64,000 nucleotides of DNA from NCBI RefSeq assembly GCF_044792555.1, contig NZ_CP126238.1, positions 3,348,001 through 3,412,000 on the forward strand, written 5' to 3'. The notes under the pieces are model-generated. The model was not told the DNA's origin and searched no databases. It saw only the letters and a program-made list of their open reading frames with translations. Shown piece by piece: positions 52,504-61,573 of this stretch (its first letter is position 1; every line of letters starts with the position of its first letter). This stretch comes from Alicycliphilus denitrificans_A (GTDB taxonomy: Bacteria > Pseudomonadota > Gammaproteobacteria > Burkholderiales > Burkholderiaceae_C). Both the position numbers and the translations under genes were made by a program.

Positions 52504-54069
52504 TTAAATGAAATGCACGCGCACGTACAGCTGCATGGCCAGCAGGCCCAGCACGAAGCCCAGGCTGCCATAGATGATGCCTTGCAGCAGCCGGTTGGTG
52601 CGCCTCTGGGCAACGAGCAGCTCCTGCAGCTCGACCCGGTTGTCATGCGGGCGCTGGCGCAGGAAGTCGTGCAGCAGGCGCGGCAGGTCGGGCAGGATCT
52701 TGGCGTAGTGCGGCGCCTCGGCCTTGAACTCGCGCCACAGGCGCTGGGGGCCTAGCTGTTCCAACATCCACTTTTCCAGGAACGGCTTGGCCGTGCTCCA
52801 CAGGTCCAGGTCCGGGTCGAGCTGGCGCCCCAGGCCCTCGATGTTGAGCAGGGTCTTCTGCAGCAGTACCAGCTGCGGCTGGATCTCCACCTGGAAGCGC
52901 CGCGAGGTCTGGAACAGGCGCAAGAGCACCATGCCCAGCGAGATTTCCTTGAGCGGGCGGTCGAAGTACGGCTCGCACACCGTGCGTATGGCCGCCTCCA
53001 GATCGGTCACGCGCGTATTCGCGGGCACCCAGCCGCTTTCTATGTGCAGCTCGGCCACGCGCTTGTAGTCGCGGCGGAAGAAGGCCGTGAAGTTCTGCGC
53101 CAGGTATTCCTTGTCGAATTCGGTCAGCGTGCCCACGATGCCGAAGTCGAGCGAGATGTAGCGCCCGAAGTGGGCCGAATCCAGGCTGACCTGGATGTTG
53201 CCCGGGTGCATGTCGGCATGAAAGAACCCGTCGCGGAACACCTGGGTGAAGAAGATCGTCACACCATCGCGCGCCAGCCTCGGAATATCGACGCCGGCCG
53301 CGCGCAGGCGCTCTACCTGGCTGATGGGCACGCCGTTCATGCGCTCCATCACCATCACGTCGGCATGGCAGAGGTCCCAGAACACCTCGGGGACGAGCAC
53401 CAGATCCAGCCCCTCCATGTTGCGCCGCAGCTGGGCCGCGTTGGCGGCCTCGCGCACCAGGTCCAACTCGTCGTGCAGGTAGTTGTCGAACTCCGCCACC
53501 ACCTCGCGCGGCTTCAGGCGCTTGCCGTCGGCCGACAGGCCCTCGACCCAGCCGGCCATCATGCGCATCAGCGCCAGGTCCTTGTCGATCACGGGCAGCA
53601 TGCCCGGGCGCAACACCTTCACGGCGACCTCGCGCTCGCGGCCGCCCCGGTCGCGGATCACCGCGAAATGCACCTGGGCGATGGAAGCGCTGGCCACCGG
53701 CTCGCGCTCGAAGGACACGAAGATCTCGCCTATCGAGCGGCGAAACGAGCGCTCAATGGTGGCGATGGCGATGTCCGAGTCGAAGGGCGGCACGCGGTCC
53801 TGCAGCAGCGCCAGCTCGTCGGCGATGTCGGGCGGCATCAGGTCGCGCCTGGTGGACAGCACCTGGCCGAACTTCACGAAGATCGGCCCCAGGCGTTCCA
53901 GCGCCTCGCGCAGGCGCTGGCCGCGCGGCGCATCCAGCCTGCGCCCGATGGTGATCACGCGCGTGAGGACGCGCAGCCACGGGTGCTTGAAGCTGGACAG
54001 CACCAGCTCATCGAGCCCGTAGCGCAACACCACCCAGACGATGGCGATGCCCCGAAAAACGCGGCTCAT
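52504..54069 (-). CDS. ubiB: Ubiquinone biosynthesis regulatory kinase-like protein UbiB
   Basis: UbiB is an atypical kinase-like ATPase required for ubiquinone synthesis, thought to help extract membrane-bound precursors. From the ATG at 54069 (MSRVFRGIAIVWVVLRYGLD) it has 521 residues. The family hallmark KFGQVLSTRRDLMPPDIADE (with KxGQ) is present, then EPVASASIAQVHFA, VAVKVLRPGM, FHADMHPGNIQVS and SLDFGIVGTLTEFDKEYLA. The C-terminus has two hydrophobic helices. It overlaps ubiJ by four bases (ATGA). The longer frame upstream is shadow. Confidence 0.95.
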   Translation of the reverse strand: MSRVFRGIAIVWVVLRYGLDELVLSSFKHPWLRVLTRVITIGRRLDAPRGQRLREALERLGPIFVKFGQVLSTRRDLMPPDIADELALLQDRVPPFDSDIAIATIERSFRRSIGEIFVSFEREPVASASIAQVHFAVIRDRGGREREVAVKVLRPGMLPVIDKDLALMRMMAGWVEGLSADGKRLKPREVVAEFDNYLHDELDLVREAANAAQLRRNMEGLDLVLVPEVFWDLCHADVMVMERMNGVPISQVERLRAAGVDIPRLARDGVTIFFTQVFRDGFFHADMHPGNIQVSLDSAHFGRYISLDFGIVGTLTEFDKEYLAQNFTAFFRRDYKRVAELHIESGWVPANTRVTDLEAAIRTVCEPYFDRPLKEISLGMVLLRLFQTSRRFQVEIQPQLVLLQKTLLNIEGLGRQLDPDLDLWSTAKPFLEKWMLEQLGPQRLWREFKAEAPHYAKILPDLPRLLHDFLRQRPHDNRVELQELLVAQRRTNRLLQGIIYGSLGFVLGLLAMQLYVRVHFI

Positions 54070-54626
54070 AGACGCATGCGATCCGAAGAGCCAGGGCCCT
54101 GGCCCGCCATGCGCCCACCCACGAAGCGGCTCAGCGCATCCGCGATCCGGGTGGCCACCGAGGCCACGGCCCGCGCCGGCACATCGCCGATCACGCGCGC
54201 CAGGTCTTCCTCCACATCCCAGCGCACATGGTCCACGAGCCAGTTGATCTCGCCGGCCAGCTGCACGTCGCCTTCGATGCGAATGGTGGGCTTGTCGCCG
54301 CGCAGGGCGCCCCTGGCCAGCGACAGCGGCGAGGTCTCGGACACCTCCAGCCGCAAATCGGGCGCCACGCCCTGCGGCGCAAGATCGAGCAGCCCGGCGG
54401 GCGTGACCTGCAGGGCCATGGAATACGCGCGCCACTGCACCAGCGACACACGGCCGCGCTGGCGCTCCAGGCGCTCCATGGCCTCTCTTTCCTGCATCAG
54501 GACATGGTTGAGGAACAGCACCACGCGGTGCTGCAGCTCATGCACCAGCCATGCGGGAGGCTGGGGGCCGGCCAGAACGCGCTCGAGAAACCCGTTCAGG
54601 AAAGAAAAAGGGGACTGTGTTGCCAT
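54066..54626 (-). CDS. ubiJ: Ubiquinone biosynthesis accessory factor UbiJ
   Basis: UbiJ has an SCP2 lipid-binding domain and with UbiK helps the aerobic ubiquinone complex. The 186-residue protein starts MATQSPFSFLNGFLERVLAG; the SCP2-like region spans about 25-115 and the C-terminal part (DNAINWLVDHVRWDVEEDLA-like) carries INWLVDHVRWDVEEDLARVI and VPARAVASVATRIADAL. The identification rests on position between ubiE and ubiB as well as the fold. It overlaps ubiB. Confidence 0.85.
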   Translation of the reverse strand: MATQSPFSFLNGFLERVLAGPQPPAWLVHELQHRVVLFLNHVLMQEREAMERLERQRGRVSLVQWRAYSMALQVTPAGLLDLAPQGVAPDLRLEVSETSPLSLARGALRGDKPTIRIEGDVQLAGEINWLVDHVRWDVEEDLARVIGDVPARAVASVATRIADALSRFVGGRMAGQGPGSSDRMRL

Positions 54627-54714
54627 AGTCCCCGATTATCTGATCATTCGCCAAGGCAGCTGCCGCACGGCGGTTTTTCCACCGCCCGCGGCGCCACGCT
54701 GGCACTGCCCCGGC

Positions 54715-55701
54715 TTACTGCAGCGCCTGCAGGCCGGCGACCAGCCAGCCGCTCGCGCCGCTCTTGGGCTTGGTCATGTTCCAGACCTCGCGGAACGGGC
54801 TCGGGCCGGCCGAGGGCTCCTCGCGGATCATGCCGGAGAACTCCACGCTGGCCATGTAGCCGTCACCCAGGTCCTCGATGCCGAGCAGTTGCGCCTCCAG
54901 GATCACCACCTCCGTGTGGTTGGGATGTGCGTCACCGCGGTGCGATTCGCGCTCGTTCAACTGCGAGCGGATCTCGTCGAGCATGCTGTCGGTCATCATG
55001 GAGCGCAGCGTGGCGATGTCGGACTTGTCCCAGGCGGCCTGCAGCGTGGTGAAGTTGCGCTTGGCGGCGGCCAGAAAGCCCTCGGCATCGAAACCCTCGG
55101 GCACGCCCCAGTTCTGCGAGCCGGCCAGGGCCGAGCCGATCATGCTGGCTCCGCCCTGCTGCGGGCTGGCAGAAAACTGCTCCCACGGGCGTGCGGACGC
55201 GTCGTTGCCCACCTTCTCGGGGTTGTACTGGCGCGGCATCTGCACATCAACAGGCGCCGGCGCGCCCGCGCCCTGGAAGGCAAACGGCGCACCGCCGGCC
55301 GCTGCCGCCGCAGGCTTACGCGCACGCATCACCATGCCGATGACGACAAAGGCCAGCAGAGCCAGCAAGGCGATCAGGAGGAAGTTGCCGAACGCCGCGC
55401 CCAGGCCCAGCGAGTTGGCCAGCCATGCCAGGCCCAGGCCCGCGGCCAGGCCGCCCAGCATGGCGCCCCAGGGCTTCTTGGGCGCCGCCGCCGCGGCGTT
55501 GGGCGCGGCTGCGGGCTTGGCTGCGGCGCTGTTGGTGGCGTTCTGTGCCGGTGCGGCAGGTGCTGCGGGGGACGCAGCCTCGCGCTGGGTCACATTGCTG
55601 GACTGCTTGCCTATGGATTTACCTCCGCCCATGCGACGGGCATCGGCATCCAGATGCACGACCGACAGCATGGCGACCAGGATGACTGACCACAGTTTCA
55701 T
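54715..55701 (-). CDS. Tim44-like domain protein, exported
   Basis: This protein of 328 residues starts at 55701 (MKLWSVILVAMLSVVHLDAD), with a signal-type N-terminus. It has an Ala/Pro-rich, low-complexity region (about 35-75), two hydrophobic helices around 78-125 (GAMLGGLAAGLGLAWLANSL then FLLIALLALLAFVVIGMVM), and a Tim44-like C-terminal domain (about 200-328) with FLAAAKRNFTTLQAAWDKSD and EVWNMTKPKSGASGWLVAGL. Mitochondrial Tim44 is an import-motor anchor; the bacterial family's role is unknown. It sits between ubiE and ubiJ, separating them from the E. coli-type ubiE-ubiJ-ubiB order. Hairpin GCCG/CGGC lies downstream near 54660-54692. Confidence 0.85.
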   Translation of the reverse strand: MKLWSVILVAMLSVVHLDADARRMGGGKSIGKQSSNVTQREAASPAAPAAPAQNATNSAAAKPAAAPNAAAAAPKKPWGAMLGGLAAGLGLAWLANSLGLGAAFGNFLLIALLALLAFVVIGMVMRARKPAAAAAGGAPFAFQGAGAPAPVDVQMPRQYNPEKVGNDASARPWEQFSASPQQGGASMIGSALAGSQNWGVPEGFDAEGFLAAAKRNFTTLQAAWDKSDIATLRSMMTDSMLDEIRSQLNERESHRGDAHPNHTEVVILEAQLLGIEDLGDGYMASVEFSGMIREEPSAGPSPFREVWNMTKPKSGASGWLVAGLQALQ

Positions 55702-55745
55702 GGCGTTACTCCAAAGTATTGATGGTTTTGAAAATTGATCGCGCC

Positions 55746-56477
55746 TCAGCACTTGATTCCAACATGCAAGGCGGCAATGCCGCCGGTCATGTTGTGATAG
55801 TCCACATGGCCAAAGCCACTTTGCTGCATAAGGGCTTTGAGCTCCTCCTGGCCCGGATGCATGCGGATCGACTCGGCCAGGTAGCGATAACTGGAGTCGT
55901 CCCCCGCCACCAGCTTGCCCAGGCGCGGCAGCACCTGGAAGGAATACCAGTCGTAGGCCTTCTCCAGCGGCTTGGCCACCCTGGAGAACTCCAGCACCAG
56001 CAGGCGCCCGCGGGGTTTCAGCACGCGGCACATCTCGCGCAGGGCGGCGTCCTTGTGCGTCATGTTGCGCAGGCCGAAGGCCACGCTGACCAGATCGAAA
56101 TGATTGTCAGGGAACGGCAGCTGCTCGGCGTCGCACACCAGCGTGGGCAGCACCACTCCCTGGTTGATCAGGCGGTCGCGCCCCACGCGCAACATCGCCT
56201 CGTTGATGTCGGTGTGCACCACCTGGCCCGTGGCGCCGACCTTTTTGGCGAACGCCAGCGACAGGTCGCCCGTGCCGCCCGCAATGTCCAGCACCTGGTC
56301 GCCCTCGCGCAGGTTGGCCACCATCACGGCGTAGGCCTTCCAGGCGCGGTGCAGCCCGGCCGACATCAGGTCGTTCATCAGGTCGTACTTGGGCGCCACC
56401 GAGTCGAACACGCCGCGCACATGGCGCGCCTTGTCTTTTTCGTCGACGGTTTCAAATCCGAAATGCGTGGTACTCAT
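55746..56477 (-). CDS. ubiE: Ubiquinone/menaquinone methyltransferase UbiE
   Basis: UbiE is the SAM-dependent C-methyltransferase of ubiquinone synthesis. From the ATG at 56477 (MSTTHFGFETVDEKDKARHV) it has 243 residues. The SAM motif is VLDIAGGTGDLSLAFAKKVG, followed by the family signatures YDLMNDLMSAGLHRAWK and FGLRNMTHKDAALREMCRVL, then YHNMTGGIAALHVGIKC at the end. The longer frame to 56591 overlaps repeat sequence. It is followed by the Tim44-like gene and ubiJ-ubiB. Confidence 0.96.
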   Translation of the reverse strand: MSTTHFGFETVDEKDKARHVRGVFDSVAPKYDLMNDLMSAGLHRAWKAYAVMVANLREGDQVLDIAGGTGDLSLAFAKKVGATGQVVHTDINEAMLRVGRDRLINQGVVLPTLVCDAEQLPFPDNHFDLVSVAFGLRNMTHKDAALREMCRVLKPRGRLLVLEFSRVAKPLEKAYDWYSFQVLPRLGKLVAGDDSSYRYLAESIRMHPGQEELKALMQQSGFGHVDYHNMTGGIAALHVGIKC

Positions 56478-56558
56478 ACAGCGATGCATCCTATGGGCGT
56501 GCGCGCCCGCAGTACAGCGACAACCCCGCGCCTGCGTAGGACATGTGTCGCAAAAAAG

Positions 56559-56604
56559 AAAAGACTTACAGCGCTTACAGATCAAGCGCAAGCAGCTATG
56601 GCGA
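56559..56604. repeat. Dispersed AGCGCTT element (copy M)
   Basis: GACTTACAGCGCTTACAGAT then CAAGCGCAAGCAGCTATGG has the paired cores and the AGCTAT end. It occupies most of the gap between DUF971 and ubiE. Confidence 0.65.
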
Positions 56605-56612
56605 AGATAGCA

Positions 56613-57029
56613 CTAATGGCCGGAGCAGGCCGATTTCTGCGCCTTGGGCAGCATGGGCGCATCGCGCTCCAGGCCGGCATCCTGCAGGCGCTGCAGGTAA
56701 CGCTGCCACAGGGCATCCTGATCCCGCCCAAGCTCGTAGAGATAGGCCCAGGTATAGATGCCGCTGCCATGCCCGTCGGAGAACGTCGGCTGTATGGCGT
56801 AGTTGCCCACGGGCTGCAGGTCCACCAGGCAGACGTCGCGCTTGCCCGTTTGCAGCACCTCCTGCCCGGGGCCATGGCCCATGACCTCGGCCGAAGGGGA
56901 ATACACGCGCATCAGCTCGAAGGGGATGCGCAAATGCGCACCGTCGGAATACACCAGTTCCAGCACGCGCGACTGCTCATGCACGGTGATGGATTGGGGT
57001 GTGGGCGCGCCAGCCGTCAGTCCTGCCAT
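56613..57029 (-). CDS. DUF971 (gamma-butyrobetaine hydroxylase-like N-terminal) protein
   Basis: From the ATG at 57029 (MAGLTAGAPTPQSITVHEQS) this protein has 138 residues; 57044 is an alternative. It has the DUF971 domain: SRVLELVYSDGAHLRIPFEL, LMRVYSPSAEVMGHG, and DLQPVGNYAIQPTFSDGHGS then GIYTWAYLYELG. Family function is uncertain, though some members act in iron-sulfur or carnitine-related contexts. It precedes ubiE in many betaproteobacteria. Two Cys near the C-terminus are absent except one (SACSGH). Confidence 0.85.
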   Translation of the reverse strand: MAGLTAGAPTPQSITVHEQSRVLELVYSDGAHLRIPFELMRVYSPSAEVMGHGPGQEVLQTGKRDVCLVDLQPVGNYAIQPTFSDGHGSGIYTWAYLYELGRDQDALWQRYLQRLQDAGLERDAPMLPKAQKSACSGH

Positions 57030-57050
57030 GGATTTCATCCTCATGCCTTT

Positions 57051-57100
57051 TTGGCATCAAACGCCCGCACAACAAGCGCGAGCAGCTATCAGTTCAATAA
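57051..57100. repeat. Dispersed AGCGCTT element, diverged (copy N)
   Basis: TTGGCATCAAACGCCCGCAC then AACAAGCGCGAGCAGCTATC and AGTTCAATAA resembles copy J but the left core is eroded. It fills the gap between the HIT gene and DUF971. Confidence 0.55.
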
Positions 57101-57102
57101 CA

Positions 57103-57543
57103 TCATGCGACGGCCTGCCCAGCCCAGCGCTCCAGGCGCTCGCGCATCAACCGGTGCAGCGCCGGCAGCTGAGCGACCACCTGGGCCTCGCGCGCGGTGT
57201 CGCGCTCGCGCTGCGCCGCAGCCCACACGGGCGCCGGGAAATGGCTGTCCCAGGCGAAGCGCGCAATCACATGCCAATGCAGGTGCGGCACCACGTTGCC
57301 CAGGGCAGCCAGGTTGATCTTGGTGGGCTGCAACTGCTCACGCAACACCTGCTCGACCAGGCTGACGGCTTGCATGCAGTGCTGACGCTCATCGCCGGAC
57401 AAGTCTGAAAACTCCGCCGCATGCGCATTCCAGATGACGCGGTAGAAGGCCGGGAAGCCCGCCTCATCGGCGCGGATCACGCGCAAATGTGCGCCGCGCC
57501 AGACCGGCTGGCCGCCGTCGGTGTCGCACAGCACGCAGCTCAC
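57103..57543 (-). CDS. HIT family hydrolase
   Basis: HIT proteins are nucleotide hydrolases or transferases. The 146-residue protein starts with GTG at 57543, overlapping the stop of the large oxidoreductase gene (GTGA). The histidine triad is HLHWHVIARF with His87, His89 and His91, matching HxHxH. The N-terminus has CVLCDTDG, a zinc-type cysteine pair found in some HIT proteins. The exact substrate is unknown. It is downstream and likely co-translated with the large flavoprotein. Confidence 0.88.
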   Translation of the reverse strand: MSCVLCDTDGGQPVWRGAHLRVIRADEAGFPAFYRVIWNAHAAEFSDLSGDERQHCMQAVSLVEQVLREQLQPTKINLAALGNVVPHLHWHVIARFAWDSHFPAPVWAAAQRERDTAREAQVVAQLPALHRLMRERLERWAGQAVA

Positions 57544-60500
57544 ACGAGAACCCTTTCAATGCCGCCGGCGTTGGCGCGCGCCACGTATTCGGGCAGCCAG
57601 TTCTGGCCCAGGATCTGCTTGGCCATCTCGACCACGATGTAGTCGGCCTCCAGCAGGCCCGTGGATAGATCGTTCTCGTAGCGCGAGATGCCCTGCAGGC
57701 AGCTGGGGCAGCTGGTCAGGATCTTCACGTTGTCCTGCGCGCCCACGGCGCCCGTGCTGCGCAACTGCGCCTCGCCCTTCCTGATCTCCTCGGTCTTGCG
57801 GAAGCGCACCTGGGTGGACACGTCCGGGCGCGACACGCCCAGCGTGCCCGATTCGCCGCAGCAGCGCTCGCTCTTCAAGACCTTGTCGCCCACCAGCGCG
57901 CGCACGGTCTGCATGGAGTCGCCCTGCTTCATGGGGTTGTGGCAGGGCTCGTGGTAGAGGTAGCCGCCCTGGCCCGCCGGGAGCGTGATGCCCTTTTCCA
58001 GCAGGTATTCATGAATGTCGACGATGCGGCTGCCGGGGAAGATCTTGTCGAATTCGTAGCCCTGCAGCTGGTCATAGCAGGTGCCGCAGGAGACGACGAC
58101 GGTCTTGATGTCCAGGTAGTTCAGCGTGGTCGCCACACGGTGGAACAGCACGCGGTTGTCGGTGATCATCTTCTCGGCCTTGTCCGAGAGACCGTTGCCG
58201 CGCTGCGGGTAGCCGCAGCACAGGTAGCCCGGCGGCAGCACGGTCTGTACGCCGGCATGCCAGAGCATGGCCTGCGTCGCCAGGCCCACCTGGGAAAACA
58301 GCCGCTCGGAGCCGCAGCCGGGGAAATAGAACACGGCCTCGGAATCCGCGCTCGTCTGCGGGTCGCGGATGATGGGCACGTAGTCCTTGTTCTCGATGTC
58401 CAGCAGCGCGCGTGCGGTCTTCGTCGGCAGGCCGCCAGGCAGCTTCTTGTTGACGAAGTGGATCACCTGCTCCTTGATGGGCGCGCGGCCCACGGTGGCC
58501 GGCGGGCGCGCCGTCTGCACGCGGCTCACGCTGCGCAGCGCATCCACCGCCAGGCGCTGAGCCTTGAAGCCGACATTCACCATGCCCGCGCGCAGCACAT
58601 TGATGGTGCCGGGGTTGGTGGCGTTGAGCATGGCCATGGCCAGCTTGTTGCCCGGGCGCCAGCTCTTCTTGTCCATCTTCACCAGCAGGCTGCGCATGGC
58701 CATGGTCACGTCGCCAAAGTCGATCTTCACCGGGCAAGGGTTGTAGCACTTGTGGCAGATGGTGCAGTGGTCGGCCACGTCCTCGAACTCCTGCCAGTGG
58801 TGGCTGGAGATGCCGCGGCGCGTCTGCTCCTCGTACAAAAAGGCCTCGGCCAGCAGCGAGGTGGCCAGGATCTTGTTGCGCGGGCTGTACAGCAGGTTGG
58901 CGCGCGGCACGTGGGTGGAGCACACGGGCTTGCACTTGCCGCAGCGCAGGCAGTCCTTGACGCTGGCGACAATGTCGCCGATGTCGCTCTGCTGCATGAT
59001 GAGCGACTCGTAGCCCATCAGGCCGAAGCTGGGCGTGTAGGCATTGGTCAGGTCGGCGAACAGCAGCGAGGTGCGCGCACCCTTATGAGCCGTATTGGCC
59101 TGCAGCGCTTGCTGGCTCTGCGCCAGCAGCTCCTGATTTCGTAGCAGCTTGCCTCGATTGAAGCGCCCGTGCGGGTCCACCTTGCGCTTGTATTCGGCAA
59201 ACGGCGCCAATTCCTCGTCGGTCAGGAATTCCAGCTTGGTGATGCCAATGCCGTGCTCGCCCGAGATCACGCCGTCCAGGCTGCGCGCCAGCACCATGAT
59301 GCGCGCCACCGCCTCGTGCGCAGTCTGCAGCATGGCGTAGTTGTCGCTGTGCACGGGGATGTTGGTGTGCACGTTGCCATCGCCCGCGTGCATGTGCAGC
59401 GCCACCCACACGCGGCCGCGCAGCACGCGCTGCTGCACCTCGCCCAGGGCCTGCATCAGCGGCTCGAAGTCGCTGCCGGTGAAGATGTTGCGCAGCGGGT
59501 CGCGGATCTGCGTCTTCCAGCTGGCGCGCAGGCGGTGGTCCTGCAGCTGCGGGAACAGCTCCTGCACGCGCCGCAGCCAGTCCTGCCAGAGCGCGCGCGT
59601 CTCGCGCACCAGGGCCAGTGCCAGCGTCAGCTTTTCCTCCAGCAGCTCGGGGGAAGGCAGCTCGCCGCTCGCCCCGGGCTTGCCCAGCGGCAGGTTGCCG
59701 CGGGTCAGGAAGTCCTCCAGCGCATCGGCCAGCTCGATCTTGTTGCGCAGGCTCAGCTCGATGTTGATGCGCTCGATGCCGTCGGTGTACTCCGCCATGC
59801 GCGGCAGCGGGATCACCACGTCCTCGTTGATCTTGAAGGCGTTGGTGTGGCGGCTGATGGCCGCGGTCTTCTTGCGGTCGGCCCAGAACTTCTTGCGCGC
59901 CTCGGCGCTCACCGCCGTGAAGCCCTCGCCCGAGCGCGAGTTGGCGATGCGCACCACCTCGGCGGCGGCGCGGGCCACGGCGTCGGGGTCGTCGCCCACG
60001 ATGTCGCCCACCAGCAGCATCTTGGGCAGGCCACCGCGCTTGGACTTGGTGGTGTAGCCCACGGCCTTGAGGTAGCGGTCGTCCAGATGCTCCAGGCCGG
60101 CCAGCAGCACGCCCGAGCGCTTTTGCTCGGCGAACATGAAGTCCTTGATCTCCACGATGCTGGGCACGGCGTCCTTGGCATTGCCGAAGAACTCCAGGCA
60201 CACGGTGCGTGTGTGCTCGGGCATGCGGTGCACGATCCAGCGCGCGCTGGTGATCAGGCCGTCGGTGCCCTCCTTCTGCACGCCCGGCAGGCCGGCGAGG
60301 AACTTGTCCGTCACGTCCTTACCCAGCCCCTCCTTGCGGAAGGTCCTGCCGGGGATGTCCAGGCGCTCGGTGCGGATGGGTGTCTTGCCGTCGGCCTGGA
60401 AGTACTGCAGTTCAAAGCTCGCCAGCTCGGCGTCGTGGATCTTGCCCAGGTTGTGCTGCAGGCGCGTGACCTCCAGCCACTGGCCCTCGGGCGTGACCAT

Positions 60501-61460
60501 GCGCCAGCTCGCCAGGTTGTCCAGCGCCGTGCCCCACAGCACGGCCTTCTTGCCGCCGGCGTTCATGGCGATGTTGCCGCCGATGCACGAGGCCTCGGCA
60601 CTGGTCGGGTCCACGGCGAACACGAAGCCGGCTGCTTCGGCCGCATCGGCCACGCGCTGGGTGACCACGCCGGCCTCGGTCCAGATGGTGGCCACTTCCT
60701 GCTCCACGCCCGGCAGCCGGCGCATCTGCACCTCGGTCATGGCCTCGAGCTTCTCGGTGTTGATGACGGCGCTGCGCCAGGTGAGCGGAACCGCGCCCCC
60801 CGTGTAGCCGGTGCCGCCCCCGCGCGGGATGATGGTCAGCTCCAGCTCGATGCAGGCCTTGACCAGCGCGGCCATCTCGGCCTCGGTGTCGGGCGTGAGC
60901 ACGACGAAGGGGAACTCCACGCGCCAGTCGGTGGCGTCGGTGACGTGGCTGACGCGCGAGAGCCCGTCGAACTTGATGTTGTCTTTCGCCGTGTGCCTGC
61001 CCAGGCGCTTTTCCACCTGCCGGCGCAGCCCGGCGATCTCCACCAGGGTGGCGTCGAACTCGGCAATGGCGCGGTTCGCGGCCTCGACCAGCTGGCCCAC
61101 GCGGCGGTCGCGCGCGGCATCTTCCTGCGGCTGGCGGCGTTTTTCGATCTCGCCCATGCGGTGCCGCATGGCGTCCACCAGCATCCTGCGCCGATCCGGG
61201 TTGTGGATCAGGTCGTCCTGCAGGTAGGGATTACGCTGCACGACCCAGATGTCGCCCAGCACCTCGTAGAGCATGCGCGCCGAGCGGCCCGTGCGGCGTT
61301 CGCGGCGCAGCTGGTCGAGCACGCCCCAGGCATCGTGGCCCAGCAGGCGGATGACGATTTCCCGGTCGGAAAACGAGGTGTAGTTGTAGGGGATCTCGCG
61401 CAGGCGCACGGGCTCTGGGCCCGCCGCCTGCAGCGCGGCCAGCGCTATCGGTGCATTCAT
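57540..61460 (-). CDS. Large FAD-binding and iron-sulfur oxidoreductase (DUF3683/D-lactate dehydrogenase-like fusion)
   Basis: This 1306-residue protein combines modules usually found on separate polypeptides. A DUF3683-like N-terminus (about 1-150) is followed by an FAD-binding type 4 domain (about 170-400, IIPRGGGTGYTGGAVPL) and an FAD-oxidase C-terminal domain (to about 800, with HMHAGDGNVHTNIPVHSDN and SGEHGIGITKLEFL). Then come two 4Fe-4S motifs (CLRCGKCKPVCSTH and CTICHKCYNPCP) and two CCG cysteine-rich segments (FPGCGSERLFSQ, LCCGYPQRGN, SCGTCYDQ, HEPCHNP and CCGESGTLG). It resembles D-lactate or glycolate dehydrogenases fused to a heterodisulfide-reductase-like electron-transfer arm. 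It is probably a membrane-associated 2-hydroxyacid dehydrogenase; the substrate is not known. Confidence 0.85.
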   Translation of the reverse strand: MNAPIALAALQAAGPEPVRLREIPYNYTSFSDREIVIRLLGHDAWGVLDQLRRERRTGRSARMLYEVLGDIWVVQRNPYLQDDLIHNPDRRRMLVDAMRHRMGEIEKRRQPQEDAARDRRVGQLVEAANRAIAEFDATLVEIAGLRRQVEKRLGRHTAKDNIKFDGLSRVSHVTDATDWRVEFPFVVLTPDTEAEMAALVKACIELELTIIPRGGGTGYTGGAVPLTWRSAVINTEKLEAMTEVQMRRLPGVEQEVATIWTEAGVVTQRVADAAEAAGFVFAVDPTSAEASCIGGNIAMNAGGKKAVLWGTALDNLASWRMVTPEGQWLEVTRLQHNLGKIHDAELASFELQYFQADGKTPIRTERLDIPGRTFRKEGLGKDVTDKFLAGLPGVQKEGTDGLITSARWIVHRMPEHTRTVCLEFFGNAKDAVPSIVEIKDFMFAEQKRSGVLLAGLEHLDDRYLKAVGYTTKSKRGGLPKMLLVGDIVGDDPDAVARAAAEVVRIANSRSGEGFTAVSAEARKKFWADRKKTAAISRHTNAFKINEDVVIPLPRMAEYTDGIERINIELSLRNKIELADALEDFLTRGNLPLGKPGASGELPSPELLEEKLTLALALVRETRALWQDWLRRVQELFPQLQDHRLRASWKTQIRDPLRNIFTGSDFEPLMQALGEVQQRVLRGRVWVALHMHAGDGNVHTNIPVHSDNYAMLQTAHEAVARIMVLARSLDGVISGEHGIGITKLEFLTDEELAPFAEYKRKVDPHGRFNRGKLLRNQELLAQSQQALQANTAHKGARTSLLFADLTNAYTPSFGLMGYESLIMQQSDIGDIVASVKDCLRCGKCKPVCSTHVPRANLLYSPRNKILATSLLAEAFLYEEQTRRGISSHHWQEFEDVADHCTICHKCYNPCPVKIDFGDVTMAMRSLLVKMDKKSWRPGNKLAMAMLNATNPGTINVLRAGMVNVGFKAQRLAVDALRSVSRVQTARPPATVGRAPIKEQVIHFVNKKLPGGLPTKTARALLDIENKDYVPIIRDPQTSADSEAVFYFPGCGSERLFSQVGLATQAMLWHAGVQTVLPPGYLCCGYPQRGNGLSDKAEKMITDNRVLFHRVATTLNYLDIKTVVVSCGTCYDQLQGYEFDKIFPGSRIVDIHEYLLEKGITLPAGQGGYLYHEPCHNPMKQGDSMQTVRALVGDKVLKSERCCGESGTLGVSRPDVSTQVRFRKTEEIRKGEAQLRSTGAVGAQDNVKILTSCPSCLQGISRYENDLSTGLLEADYIVVEMAKQILGQNWLPEYVARANAGGIERVLV

Positions 61461-61524
61461 GGGAGTCAACCTGGGTTGGGCGCGTTGCGCCCTCATGCCT
61501 CGGGGCCGGGAATTCTATGCCAGG

Positions 61525-61549
61525 GCCCTTGGGCCTGCCGCCCAAGGGC
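61525..61549. terminator. Hairpin between serA and the large oxidoreductase
   Basis: GCCCTTGGGC (61525-61534) and GCCCAAGGGC (61540-61549) form a perfect ten-base stem. No T run follows on the minus strand, so it may not act as an intrinsic terminator; it could serve as an RNA-stabilising or regulatory hairpin. Confidence 0.4.
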
Positions 61550-61573
61550 AAGTGCCATTACGCCCCGTCGGGA

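Noticed and set aside
54660..54692. Hairpin after the Tim44-like gene as an intrinsic terminator
   Set aside because: The stem is good but no T run follows on the minus strand, so it is only mentioned in the gene entry.
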